From assembly GCA_002336815.1 (NCBI GenBank), contig DDEU01000015.1, positions 1 through 59,537 on the forward strand: DNA of 59,537 nt. The letters run 5' to 3'. This DNA comes from Chitinophagaceae bacterium UBA1946 (GTDB lineage: Bacteria > Bacteroidota > Bacteroidia > Chitinophagales > Chitinophagaceae). How positions within the stretch are numbered: position 1 is the stretch's first letter; every line of letters begins with the position of its first letter. Shown here piece after piece: positions 26,887 to 37,900 of the stretch. The notes beneath the pieces are model-generated. The model did no database searches and was not told the origin of the DNA. It saw only the letters and a list, made by a program, of their open reading frames with translations. Both the position numbers and the translations under genes were made by a program.

Positions 26887-27981
26887 TTATACCACCTGCT
26901 CCCACCATCTTGCCGATGGCGTTGGAGAAACCAGGTCAACCTTCTCTCCTATCATTGGATGGATCAGCGGCATATTCATTTTTTTTGCTGCTGCAGTAAC
27001 CCTGTTCATGGACTCATCCCAGTCATGTATAGATAAGGCGAACTTTGCCCAGTGAACCGGCAGGATCGTTTTTGCGTTCAGATCAATGCCAGCCTGCACT
27101 GTTTCTTCCGGCATCATGTGAATGTATTTCCAGTAGGCATTGTACTGGCCGCATTCCAGTATGGCAAGGTCAAATGGGCCGTGCTGCTTCCCGATCTCCG
27201 CAAAATGTGTATCGTAGCCACTGTCTCCACCTAAGAATATTTTAAAGCCCGGTGTTTGCAATACAAACGAACTCCACATCGATTGATTCCTTTTAAAGGT
27301 GCGGCCGGAGAAATGTCGCCCGGGTGTTGTATGCACCCCGAATCCATCTTCCAACAGGATCTGTTCATTCCAGTCTTTCTCGATGATACTGTTCATATCA
27401 AAACCCCAATGCTCCAGGTGTGCGGCAGTGCCCAAACTCGTGATGACCTGTTTTACCTTTGGTCTAAGTTTCACCACGGTTTCATAATCCAGGTGATCCC
27501 AATGATCGTGTGTGATGAAAAGGTAGTCGATCGGCGGCAGGTCACCTGTATTGTACACATCACTGCCGGCAAAACTCCTGGTGGTGAATTTAACCGGAGA
27601 AGCGGCGCCGCTGAAGACAGGATCAACCAATATCTTTTTTCCATCTACCTGGATAAAATAGGAAGAATGGCCAAACCAAACCAACACGTTCTCATTGGGA
27701 TCAAGGTTCAGCAGATTGGTTTTTACGGAAGGCAATGCAACCGGTGGTTTTCGTCTTTTTGTACCCCCGAAAAAAAACTTCCGCATTACCGTTAGCATAC
27801 TCACTCCTTCAGCCAACTGCGGTGTGTGGTGAATATTCCTGAATTGAGCATCCCGGTATTGCCCGGACCGGTGGATAGCTTGCAACCGTTGTCCGGAGGG
27901 AAGTTTGCCAAATTTAGGGTGTTGCATAAACAGCCAGGTAGCGGCGATCAGCAGGGTTACAAGAGAAAGAAAAATGATCAT
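26887..27981 (-). CDS. MBL-fold metallo-hydrolase, NAPE-PLD/UlaG-like, membrane-anchored
   Basis: 364 residues. An N-terminal hydrophobic helix (MIIFLSLVTLLIAATWLFM) anchors the protein. The metallo-beta-lactamase motif THDHWDHLDY (HxHxDH) binds the two metals; later ligands include the His in TPGRHFSG, Asp in FLGGDSGYDTH and His in LPVHWAKF. The RSGQYRDAQFRNIHHTP region is typical of the NAPE-phospholipase-D-like clade in bacteria. Members hydrolyse phosphodiesters or lactones; a phospholipid substrate is plausible given the membrane anchor but not shown. It is a single gene, convergent with the giant T9SS gene. Confidence 0.87.
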   Translation of the reverse strand: MIIFLSLVTLLIAATWLFMQHPKFGKLPSGQRLQAIHRSGQYRDAQFRNIHHTPQLAEGVSMLTVMRKFFFGGTKRRKPPVALPSVKTNLLNLDPNENVLVWFGHSSYFIQVDGKKILVDPVFSGAASPVKFTTRSFAGSDVYNTGDLPPIDYLFITHDHWDHLDYETVVKLRPKVKQVITSLGTAAHLEHWGFDMNSIIEKDWNEQILLEDGFGVHTTPGRHFSGRTFKRNQSMWSSFVLQTPGFKIFLGGDSGYDTHFAEIGKQHGPFDLAILECGQYNAYWKYIHMMPEETVQAGIDLNAKTILPVHWAKFALSIHDWDESMNRVTAAAKKMNMPLIHPMIGEKVDLVSPTPSARWWEQVV

Positions 27982-28140
27982 GATGCAGACTCGGTTTAAT
28001 ATATATACGGGTAGACGTTTCAGTAATTGAAATGTTTTAATGAACTGAATTTTATTTTAATATTTGCAGATAAAGGGCAAGAACATACATTTATGCAAAC
28101 AAATTGAACCCTTGCTATCTTCACTTTTACCAGTTTGATA

Positions 28141-28818
28141 ATGAAATTAAAAACAACCGGCATTGCAGTACTCCTGCATTTCTTACTGACCTATTGCTCC
28201 CAGGCGCAGCAAAGCGTTGCAGCAATCGACAGCACCCTGTACCTGCAGGATACAGTTCTGAATAACGTGAAGATCAACGGTGCCCTCTTTACGCTGGAAT
28301 TGTTCAAACGAAAAAATGCCGATGAAGACAATGATGGAAAAGCGCAGGCCTTAAGAATAAAAAATAATGAAACAAATACCATCGCCTATTCCGCAATAAT
28401 CGACGGGAACGAGTACGCTATAGAAAATATTGAAGGAAGTATTTTTATAGAAATGATTAACTATGGCGGAGGTTCCGGCTCATCAGGCACCTGTTATAAG
28501 ATCATTTACGAAGATGGCAAATTAACACTGGTTCCGGCTTACCGGCTCAATGAATTGTCGCTGGTCTATTTCAAAAGTGCCAATGAGATCATCGTACTGC
28601 AGGGCACCTGGAATTTTAAGGAAGAAGAAGCTCACTTTGCGCCGCATCGCTACAGCATTACAAAATATACATACAGCAGGCAGGCATTCCGGCCGGCAAA
28701 CTTTGGCAACACGAGGTTTAAGTATGATGGCTTTGATGCAACAACATCTCCCAAAAAATTACTGATGAAGATAAAAAAGAAAGAACCGGGTCTTTTAAAA
28801 AATCTTTTGCTTAAATAA
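28141..28818 (+). CDS. hypothetical secreted protein, 225 aa
   Basis: The ATG at 28141 (MKLKTTGIAVLLHFLLTYCSQAQQ) is chosen over upstream TTG/ATA codons because it opens a clean signal peptide; YCSQAQ could alternatively be read as a weak lipobox. The mature part is beta-rich with a Gly/Ser turn (MINYGGGSGSSGTCYKIIYE) and a basic C-terminus (KKLLMKIKKKEPGLLKN). I do not recognise the family. The DUF4386 gene follows 96 bases later on the same strand. Confidence 0.7.
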   Translation: MKLKTTGIAVLLHFLLTYCSQAQQSVAAIDSTLYLQDTVLNNVKINGALFTLELFKRKNADEDNDGKAQALRIKNNETNTIAYSAIIDGNEYAIENIEGSIFIEMINYGGGSGSSGTCYKIIYEDGKLTLVPAYRLNELSLVYFKSANEIIVLQGTWNFKEEEAHFAPHRYSITKYTYSRQAFRPANFGNTRFKYDGFDATTSPKKLLMKIKKKEPGLLKNLLLK

Positions 28819-28914
28819 CAGGAACTACCTCATCAGGCCGTTAACCTGCAGTTTACGGCTATTACAATATGCATGATACACAAACAGCCTTTTTAGCAAT
28901 CAAAAAAATGAACA

Positions 28915-29607
28915 ATGAGCAATAAAAAAATGGCCCGGATCGCAGGCTTGTGTTACCTGCTGGTAATTGCAACAGGCCTGTTTGCAGAAGTATTTGTACG
29001 CCAGGCTTTGAGGGTGCCCGGCGATGCCATTGCAACAGCACAAAATATCAAAGCATCAGCAATGCTGTATCGCTGGGGTTATGTTGCCGATCTTTTTAAT
29101 TTTATCATCGGACTGCCCGGCATCCTAATCATGTATGTGCTGTTTAAACCGGTGAACAATTATTTTATAAAGCTTGCGATGTTCTTTGTGCTTATTCAAA
29201 CAGCCGTTATTGCCGTAAATCTTTTAAACCAGTTTTCGCCCCTGCTACTGTTAAGCAATGCCCCTTACCTGGCCCCATTGCAGCCAAATCAGCTGGCGGC
29301 ACTTGCATTACATTCGCTCAATTTACAGGCGGTGGGTTATGCAACCGGCCTGGTGTTTTTCGGATTCTACTGCATCATTATTGGTTGCCTTATCGTAAAA
29401 TCATCGATCATTCCAAAACTCATCGGGGTGCTTTATGCCATTGCAGGATTAAGTTACCTCGCCAACAGTTTCATCCTGTTGCTGTCAAAAGATTTTTCAA
29501 ACCCCTGGTTCACTTATATCGCCCTGCCTGCGTTTATCGGCGAGTTATCGCTTTGTCTTTGGTTACTGGTAAAAGGAGTAAAAGACGAGGCTGCGGTAGG
29601 TTCATGA
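28915..29607 (+). CDS. DUF4386 membrane protein
   Basis: 230 residues with six predicted membrane helices, beginning with the DUF4386 signature (KKMARIAGLCYLLVIATGLFAEVFVR) and continuing through FNFIIGLPGILIMYVLF, FFVLIQTAVIAVNLL, GLVFFGFYCIIIGCLIVKSS and PKLIGVLYAIAGLSYL. The biochemical role of the family is unknown; it is a common inner-membrane protein in Bacteroidota and Actinobacteria. It converges with yqgE (17 bases apart). Assignment is confident for family, nil for function. Confidence 0.88.
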   Translation: MSNKKMARIAGLCYLLVIATGLFAEVFVRQALRVPGDAIATAQNIKASAMLYRWGYVADLFNFIIGLPGILIMYVLFKPVNNYFIKLAMFFVLIQTAVIAVNLLNQFSPLLLLSNAPYLAPLQPNQLAALALHSLNLQAVGYATGLVFFGFYCIIIGCLIVKSSIIPKLIGVLYAIAGLSYLANSFILLLSKDFSNPWFTYIALPAFIGELSLCLWLLVKGVKDEAAVGS

Positions 29608-29623
29608 TCTTATAATAATAAGG

Positions 29624-30136
29624 TTAGTATCTATCTTTATTTGCGCTGATTTCATCCCACAGAGATACCGCAGGATGGGCAAATATTTTTTCTACAGGCA
29701 GCTGTGCGATCAGCCAACTTCCTTCTGCGATCTCTTCCTCCAACTGCAGGGGATCCCATCCGCAATACCCGATAAATATTTTTATATCCGCAGCTGATAT
29801 CCTGTTGTGTTTAAGGTGTTCAACAGCCTGCTTAAAATTACCGGCCATAAAAACGCCGTCTGCCAGCGGGGTGCCGCCTTCAATAAGGTCGGGACGGCGA
29901 TGCAGAAAAAAGAGCCCTTCCTGTGCAACCGGACCTCCTTCGTACAATGGAAAAGCGGGCCCTTCCGCAAACTCAACCAATTCGTTCAACGCACGTGGAA
30001 ACTGCCGGTTGATCACAAATCCCAGCGCACCCTTTTGATCATATTCAGCCACCAGGATAACAGATTGATCAAAAAAGCATTCACCGGGAATACCAGCACT
30101 TAATAAAACAGTTCCTGCACTTATCTTTTGTTCCAT
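29624..30136 (-). CDS. yqgE: YqgE/AlgH family protein
   Basis: 170 residues from ATG at 30136 (MEQKISAGTVLLSAGIPGE), the usual family start; the 12 extra codons upstream (MFKITASNIFLY) overlap the promoter and are rejected. Family motifs: FDQSVILVAEYDQKGALGFVINR, LYEGGPVAQEGLFFLHR and IFIGYCGWDPLQLEEEI with the conserved GY.GW.P.QLE signature. YqgE/AlgH is widespread and was linked to alginate regulation in Pseudomonas; its general function is unresolved. A promoter with both elements lies directly upstream. Confidence 0.92.
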   Translation of the reverse strand: MEQKISAGTVLLSAGIPGECFFDQSVILVAEYDQKGALGFVINRQFPRALNELVEFAEGPAFPLYEGGPVAQEGLFFLHRRPDLIEGGTPLADGVFMAGNFKQAVEHLKHNRISAADIKIFIGYCGWDPLQLEEEIAEGSWLIAQLPVEKIFAHPAVSLWDEISANKDRY

Positions 30137-30139
30137 ATA

Positions 30140-30173
30140 CAAAAATATGTTTGAAGCAGTTATTTTGAACAAA
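30140..30173 (-). promoter_or_regulatory. candidate Bacteroidota promoter of yqgE
   Basis: On the minus strand TTTG (complement of 30170-30173) and TATTTTTG (30140-30147) are separated by 22 bases, close to the TTTG-N19-21-TAnnTTTG consensus. The -7 box ends 3 bases before the ATG at 30136, implying an almost leaderless mRNA. Confidence 0.5.
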
Positions 30174-30550
30174 TATGCGAACCGCCTGTTTGGCTTACTG
30201 AGAATGCCTGATTTAAAAGATCAGGGGTTAAGAGATTTTAAAAAATTACCCAACATTTGGTATAAGTTCAAAAAAAAGCGATATTGCAGTATAAACCAAG
30301 TTTCCAGCTTAACCAGGAGGGAATTTTCAATTCGAATATTTTAGTGCCCGGTGATTTAATATAAGAACTTTCGCCAATACTCTGCAGCAAAAACCCGGCA
30401 ACTCAACCTGTTGTCCTCAAAGGAAAAAAAACATCCAATTCTCCCGAAAGATCCCAACTAAATAATCCATAATAAAAAACCATATGTTGCGTTATAATAA
30501 ACCCGGCATATACTTTAATCAATGTATTTAAACGGCAACCAGGTTTCAAT
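30174..30550. other. intergenic region, divergent promoters, no gene recognised
   Basis: AT-rich region between yqgE (leftward) and the PaaK-like gene (rightward). A short open frame at 30147-30344 has no family features. A TACTTTAA near 30512 could be a weak -7 element for the rightward gene. Confidence 0.4.
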
Positions 30551-31834
30551 ATGGCATATCAGTCTTTTCCCGGCAAAGCAGGATTTTACCTTATAGATAT
30601 TTTAAGGGGAACCAGCATAATGAAAGCGCTGAAAGAGCTGCACCATCACCAGTACCTGCCCGAGAGTGAACTGGAAACCATCCGCATGCAACGTTTTGAA
30701 CATCTCTTTCGCCTGGCTAATGCCACCGCTAATTATTACAGCCACTATAACAATTATGATGAACTGCCGGTTTTAACCAAAGCTGATGTAATGAACCGGT
30801 ACAACGATTTTTTTTCAAACCCTTTAAAGAAAGGACTCAGTAAAAAAACTACCGGCGGATCAACAGGTGTTCCATTTGCCTATTACACTACAAAAAAATC
30901 GATTTCTTATATGTGGGCCGGCATCATTCTCAGTTGGGAAATGACGGGCTACAAACCGGGAGAAAAAGTGATCTTTTTAGCAGGCTCTTCCCTGTTTAAG
31001 AACGATTGGAAACACAAGCTGTTTTACAAATTGCTGAATGTGGAAGTACTGTATGCTTCCCCGCTCAATGATGAGATCATGGAGCAATACGCTGCACATA
31101 TCCGGGATTCGAAAGCTGCCGTGGTTTACGGTTACTCCTATGCCATCAATACGCTGGCCGAATACCTGAACCGGGTAAATAAATTTTCGTTTCCGCATTT
31201 AAAAGGGATCGTATGTACCGCTGAATTATTGACCGATTCGGCCCGGGCCAAGATTGAAAAAGCATTTGGCAAGCCAGTATACGATCAGTACGGCTGCAAT
31301 GAAGGCGGCATCTCCGCATTTGAATGTGAGAAAAAGAACATGCACCTCATCAGCACAAGGGCGTTATACGAAACAGATGAAAACAATACACTGATCAGTA
31401 CCGATCTTTTCAACGACGGCTTTATTATGATGAAGTACAATACCACGGATATTGTGGAGTTTGACGAAGCACCCTGCAGTTGTAAAAGAACCTTTCCTGT
31501 AATAAAAGAGATGATCGGCAGGCTCAATGATGTAGTAGTGGACATGGACAAAAAAGTATTGCATGCTTCCTTCTTCGGAATCACACTCTCAAAAGACAGC
31601 GCCATTCACCAGTACCAGGTAACGTTCAATAACGATTCTCTCAACCTGAATATTCAGAGCGAGATCTACGACAAAACTTACTTCCGGGATAAATACATCC
31701 CGCTGATACGGGAGTATGCAAGATTTGATAAATACACGGTTTGCATCAATGAACCTTTTGAAAAAGCGCCTAACGGCAAACACAGGGAAGTAGTAGACAA
31801 AAGAAAAGTAAAAGAACGGGTGTATACAGAGTAG
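30551..31834 (+). CDS. PaaK/CapK-like adenylate-forming enzyme
   Basis: 427 residues of the ANL superfamily (phenylacetate-CoA ligase/CapK branch). The nucleotide-binding loop is TTGGSTGVPF (about residues 97-106); the adenine pocket motif is YDQYGCNEGGISAFEC, with an unusual Cys after YG; the hinge/C-terminal region is IGRLNDVVVDMDKKVLHASF and the catalytic lysine region NGKHREVVDKRKVKE. CapK-like members near polysaccharide genes are thought to activate an acid for transfer to a glycan, while PaaK activates phenylacetate. The absence of paa genes favours the CapK-like view. The ATG start at 30551 could be 23 codons too early (a second Met lies at residue 24). Confidence 0.8.
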   Translation: MAYQSFPGKAGFYLIDILRGTSIMKALKELHHHQYLPESELETIRMQRFEHLFRLANATANYYSHYNNYDELPVLTKADVMNRYNDFFSNPLKKGLSKKTTGGSTGVPFAYYTTKKSISYMWAGIILSWEMTGYKPGEKVIFLAGSSLFKNDWKHKLFYKLLNVEVLYASPLNDEIMEQYAAHIRDSKAAVVYGYSYAINTLAEYLNRVNKFSFPHLKGIVCTAELLTDSARAKIEKAFGKPVYDQYGCNEGGISAFECEKKNMHLISTRALYETDENNTLISTDLFNDGFIMMKYNTTDIVEFDEAPCSCKRTFPVIKEMIGRLNDVVVDMDKKVLHASFFGITLSKDSAIHQYQVTFNNDSLNLNIQSEIYDKTYFRDKYIPLIREYARFDKYTVCINEPFEKAPNGKHREVVDKRKVKERVYTE

Positions 31835-31869
31835 TAGCTCCCAGTCACCATAACCATAATGTTAAAAGC

Positions 31870-31905
31870 AAACGCCCGGGTATTTATAGCCGGGCGTTTT
31901 ACATT
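31870..31905. terminator. bidirectional terminator
   Basis: AAACGCCCGG (31870-31879) and CCGGGCGTTT (31890-31899) form a 10-pair GC-rich stem with a 10-base loop, with T-rich ends on both strands. It lies between the PaaK-like gene (plus) and the giant repeat protein gene (minus) and can serve both. Confidence 0.8.
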
Positions 31906-31926
31906 AGTTGAACAGGATCAACACTG

Positions 31927-34900
31927 CTACTGTTTTACCAGCCGCTGGGTTTGCACCCCTCCTTCTCCTGAAAGCTTAACAAAATAAATACCATTTGAAA
32001 GTCCGTTCAGATCAATCTGCAGCATATTGATTCCGGCAAGGGTTACGCCAGATTTAACCAGCAGGTTTTTACCTGCTGCGCTGGTGATCATCACCTCATA
32101 TTTGCCTCCTGCCTTTGCAGCATTAAACGAAAGTATGGCTTTGGCTGTTGCAGGGTTAGGATAGATAATAAAGCCTGCCGGAACGGCAACATTGTTAACC
32201 GCAGCCACCGTTTTTTGTGCACTTATGTTTTGCCCTGCAGATGATGGCCGGGAAGCATTGAACGTTACGGCCTTGCTAACCCTTGCGCCGGTACCACAGG
32301 CATTGGTAATATCCACGCTCACATTGCCGCTGGTTGTTCCAAAATTCACCGACACTGTACTCGTTCCCTGCCCACTGGCTACTGTAGCACCAGCCGGCAC
32401 CAGCCAGTTATAAGTGGCTCCCACTGTATTGGGCAAGCTGTACTGAACATTTGTCTGGCCCGGGTTTACCGAAGACGCACCTGTGATGGCGGTACCAGGA
32501 TAGGTTAATACCGAATACAATCCCAGCCTGTAACTGGCACTTGAACCACAGGCATTTTTGGCAAATACAGTGATGCCCGTATTATTCGTATTAAAACTAG
32601 GTGGAATCGTCAATTGGATCTGGTTGGTTCCCTGTCCCGCTGCAACAGTAAAGCTCACCGGCACTGTCCAGTAATAGCTCGTAGCCGTTGGTACCGCTGG
32701 CGTACCATACATAAAATTACCACCTCCGCAGAGGCCATATGCCTGTCCGTCAATACTGGAAGGAACTGCAGGAATGGCTGTAGCAGCAGGCGCAATCACA
32801 AGCGAATTGGAAGTGGCAAAACAGTTATTGCCGTCCTTTACAGTAACAATATAGGGCGTTGCAGATGCAGTTACCGTAAACGTAGTCGTAGTCTGGTAAG
32901 CACCTCCATTAAGGCTGAACTGCCTTGTTCCTGCCCCACCGGAACCTACTACGGTTAAAGTTGTAGTAGTTCCATTGCATACAATCACCGGTGCTGTGAT
33001 GGTTGCTTTGAGCGCTGCTGCTGGTTGTGCAATAGTAACTGACCTGCTGGCGGTGCAGCCTCCGTTAGCAGTAACCACAACGTTATATGAACCTGCTGCC
33101 AAACCAGTGATATTTTTTAAACTTGAAGCGAAACCATTTGGCCCCGTCCAGGAATAAGTAAATGGAGCCGTTCCACCTGTAGTAGTCAGGTTAATAAGAC
33201 CGGTAGATGAACCGAAACAGGATACATTGTTTTGAGAGGTAGTAAGGGTTGGTGCCGTGCAGGATACTGCTATAAAGCTGGCGCTGATCGTATGTGCAGC
33301 CGTTACGTTTGTAAATGTATAACTGGAAATGGCACCTTGTGAAACACCATCCACTATTACTGATTGAACAGCAAATCCTACACTGGCGGCAATAGTATAT
33401 GTTTGATTGCTTCCGCAATTTACATTGGTTACTCCCGCAGGCGTGATCGTTCCGTTTGCACCGGCACTGGCCGTAATAGCATAGGTAAGGGCCGTGAATG
33501 ACGCACTGATGGTATGCGGAACGGTTACATTCGTAAAACTGTAAGTAGAAACTGCTCCCGCCGAAACACCATCAACCAATACATCTGCTATGCGGTAACA
33601 ACTGGCGGCGGCGATATTGAATGATTGATTACTGCCACTGTTTACCGCCACATTGCCTGCAGGCGTAATAGTTCCATTTGCACCGGCGCTGGCTGTAATG
33701 TTGATTGAAGCAACACTGAATACTGCACTGATGGTATGGGTCGCAGTTACATTATTAAAAGTATAAGTAGTGATGCCACCCTGTGATATTCCATCTACTA
33801 TTACATCCTGGATGGCAAAGCCGGCATTGGCAGCAATGCTGTAAGTTTGATTGCTACCGCAATTCACCGGGGTAGCACCTGCCGGCGTAATGCTGCCGTT
33901 GGAACCGGCGCTGGCAGTAATGATATAGGTGAATGCTGAGAAGCTTGCACTGATACTGTGCGGCGCTGTAACATTAGTAAAAGTATAGGAACTTATAGCA
34001 CCCTGCGATACTCCATCTACCACTACATCTGCTACCTGGTAGCAACTGCTGGCAGCGATACTGAATGTCTGGCTGCTTCCGTTGCCAACCTGTACCGCTC
34101 CCGATGGAGTAATGGTACCGTTTATGCCGGCTGTTGCCGTAATGATATGTGCACCTGCAACAAATACAGCACTGATACTATGGGCTGCTGTTACATTACT
34201 GAAGGTATATGAGGTGATCGCTCCCTGCGACACGCCATCCACCAACACATCCTGCACCGCAAAGCCGGCATCAGGCGTGATCGTGTAGGAATGACTGTTA
34301 CCACATCCCACAGAACTTGCTCCCGGGGTGCTGATGGTTCCATTGGTGCCGGCGCTGGCCGTGATCACATACGTGAGTTGTGAGAACGTTACGCTGATAC
34401 TATGCGGTGCCGTAACATTACTGAAAGTGTAAGTGCTGACAGCGCCCTGCGAAACCCCATCTACCAATACATCGGCTACCTGGTAACAATTGTTGGCTGC
34501 TATATTAAATGTTTGATTGCCGCCACTGGCTACTCCCACTGAACCGGCAGGAGTAATGGTACCATTAGCCCCGGCAGTAGCGTTGATGCTGAATCCCCCG
34601 GCACTAAATGTGGCACTGATAGTATGTGCTGCTGTTACATTAGTGAAGGTATAAGTTGTAATGGCGCCCTGTGATATGCCATCGACTAACACATCCTGTA
34701 CTGCAAAACCGGCATCAGGCGTTATCGTATATACCTGGCTGTTACCACATCCTACCGGGGTAGCTCCAGCAGAGCTGATGGTTCCATTGGCACCTGCGCC
34801 GGCCGTGATCAGATAAAGAAGTTGTGAGAAAGTAGCGCTGATACTGTGCGGTACGGTAACATTACTAAAAGTAAAGGTATTGATAGCGCCCTGCGAAACG

Positions 34901-37900
34901 CCGTCTACTAAAACATTCGCCACCTGGTAACAGCTATTGGCGGAAATACCAAAGGTTTGATTGCTTCCATTGGCAACACTTACCGCCCCTGAAGGTGTGA
35001 TGCTTCCGTTTGTTCCGGCCCCGGCCGTGATGATCTGCACACCGGCACTGAATACTGCACTGATGGTATGGCTTGCAGTTACGTTGTTGAAAGTATAAGT
35101 ACCGATGGCCCCCTGTGATATACCATCCACTATCACGTCCTGGATCGCAAATCCTGCATCGGCTGTTATCGTATACAGTTGATTGCTGCCACAATTGACC
35201 GGTGTTGAACCAGCCGGCGTAATAGTACCATTTGAACCGGCAGCAGCAACGATTGGATAGATCAATGGAGCACAGCTCACGCTGATGGTATGAGAAGCAG
35301 TGACATTACTGAAAGTATAAGTGCTGATCGCACCCTGCGAAACACCGTCTACCAAAACATCCGCCACCTGGTAACATGGACTGGCCGAAATGCTGAATGT
35401 TTGACTACCACCGGTGCCGACTGAAATTGTGCCGGAAGGTGTAATGCTTCCATCAGCACCACTGGTGGCCGTAATGCTGTACAGGACAGCACTGAAAGAA
35501 GCGGTGATGCTGTGCGATGCGTTCAGGTTGCTGAACGTATAGCTGCTGATGGCTCCCTGCGATACACCATCCACCAGTACATCAAGAATAGTATACCCTG
35601 CATTGGGTGTGATGCTGTAAACCTGGTTGTTTCCACAAGCCAGAACGGTAGCGCCTGCCGGCGTAATAGAGCCATTGGTGCCTGCAGAGGCCGTGATAGT
35701 ATAGCTTGCAGGTGACAATACCGCCGTTCCTGAAAGGCCTGCCGGCAAAGCCGTACAAGCGGCATCATTCAATGCAGTAAGTGTATATGTTTTAGACAAA
35801 GCCGGAACTGTAAAAGTATAAGGATTAGCGCTCACAGCATTTACCGTAACCGGTGTGGTACCATCTGTATAAGTAAAGGCAAAAGGAGCAGTACCGTTGA
35901 ATGCAACACTGAGAATTGGTGAGGCGCCGGCAGAACATACTGCCTGGCTGCCCGAGAGCACGGCAGAAGGACGTGGGTTCACAATTACTGTCGCAGTAAC
36001 TGGTATGCCTGTGCAGGCTCCGGTAGTTGGAATAATGGTGAATGTTACCGTAACAGGTGCAGCGGTTGTATTGGTGAGCGTACCGGAGATACTGCCTGAT
36101 CCGCTGGCAGCAATACCCGTAACAGCAACCGAATTGTCTCTCGTCCAGCTATAAGAAGCGGCGCCGCTGAAAACGACCGGACTGATGGTTGTACCTGAAC
36201 AAATTGATTGCACCGATGGAATGGCAGCAGCCTGAACCGCTCCATTTACAACCACGCTTGCAGTAACCGGCGTACCTGCACAGCCATTTCTTGTTGGAGT
36301 AATGGTGAACGTTACCGTAACAGGAGATGTGGTTAAATTGGTAAGAACACCAGTCACATTATCTGATCCACTCACTGGGATACCTGTTACCGCTACATTA
36401 TTGTCTCTTGTCCAGCTAAAAGTGGTACCACTGCCTCCGCCGCTGCCAATGATCGGCGTAACGGTTGCTCCGGAACAAATTGTTTGTGTTAAAGGAGCTG
36501 CACTTACGGCACCGGTGATTCCGGGATTCACCAATACCGTAGCTGTAACCGGTGTGCCGGCACAACCATTTGCTGTTGGTGTAATGGTAAACGTTACGGT
36601 TACCGGTGAAGCTGTCGTATTCGTTAATGCACCAGCAATAGTATTACCGCTTCCGGAAGCAGCAATGCCTGTTACTGAAGCGGTGTTATTTCTTGTCCAG
36701 GTATAGGTGGTACCGCTCACAGCAGCACTGGCCACCAGCGGTGTAACTGCGGCACCGGAACAGATGGTCTGAGCCGAAGGCGTAACTACTGCTGCAGGTA
36801 CCGGATTCACCAGCACGGAAGCCCTGTTGGTACAGGCATTTGTGCTTGGCGTAATGGTAAAGGTTACATATAAAGGCGCACTCGTTGTATTGGTGAGCGC
36901 ACCCGCAATGCTTCCGGTTCCGCTTGCTGCCACGCCTGTAACAGTGGCCGTGTTATTCCTGGTCCAGCTATAGGTAGTACCACCAACACCGCCCGACGGT
37001 ATAATGTTGGTAATGGCAGCGCCGGAACAGGTTGACTGTAAGGCTGGCGTAGTAGTGACTACATTAGCTGAAGGATTCACGATTACAGTAGAAGTAATGG
37101 CGGTTCCCGTACAGCCATTGGCCGTTGGTGTAACGGTAAAGGTCACCGTAACTGGTGAAGCGGTTGTATTGGTAAGTGTGCCGGTGATATTGCCGGTACC
37201 GCTGGCTGCAATACCGGTTACTGAAGCCGCATTGTCTCTTGTCCAGGTATACGTAGTATTATTGGCTGTACTGCTTAAAGCAATGGGAGCAATGGCTGCA
37301 CCGGAGCAAATGGTTTGCGTAGCTGTACTTGCCGTTGCAGTGATCCTCGGGTTTACCAACACGGTAGCGGTAATTGGAGTTCCGGTACAGGATGGCGTTG
37401 TTGGAGTGATGGTAAATGTTACGGTTAATGGATTGGCCGTGGTGTTCAATATGTTTCCACGGATGGTTCCGGTTCCGCTGGTGCCGGTAGTTCCCCCGAT
37501 AGATGTATTGTCTCTCGTCCAGGTATAAGTGGTAGAGCTAACAGGGCCGCTTAAAACGATGGCAGATATGGCAGAGCCATAGCAAATGGTTTGTGAAGCG
37601 GGCGTAGCAACCGTACGCATGTTACCAAGGTGCAGTGTAACAACCGGCAGTACCGAACAAAAATTTACCGGGTCATCCTTGTACACATCAAGGTAGATGT
37701 ATACGTAACCGTTAGTGATGTCGTTTGGACCGGGTGTGTAAGTAGGGTTTTGCAAAAAAGCGTTGTTAAACGTGCCGTCACCGGAGCTCAGCCATTGAAC
37801 ATTTTCGCCCGATGTAACTGCATTGGAGAACGTGATAGAACCCGATGCTACACAAAATTCATTCCGGCTTCCGTCGATCACGCCCACGCAAGTGGCCTGG

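Noticed and set aside
30147..30344. 65-codon plus-strand frame upstream of the PaaK-like gene
   Set aside because: It overlaps the yqgE promoter on the other strand and has no conserved features.
33268..35705. Regular ~222-bp repeats considered as a CRISPR or satellite array
   Set aside because: They lie in one open frame and encode a well-known beta repeat; spacing is continuous without spacers.
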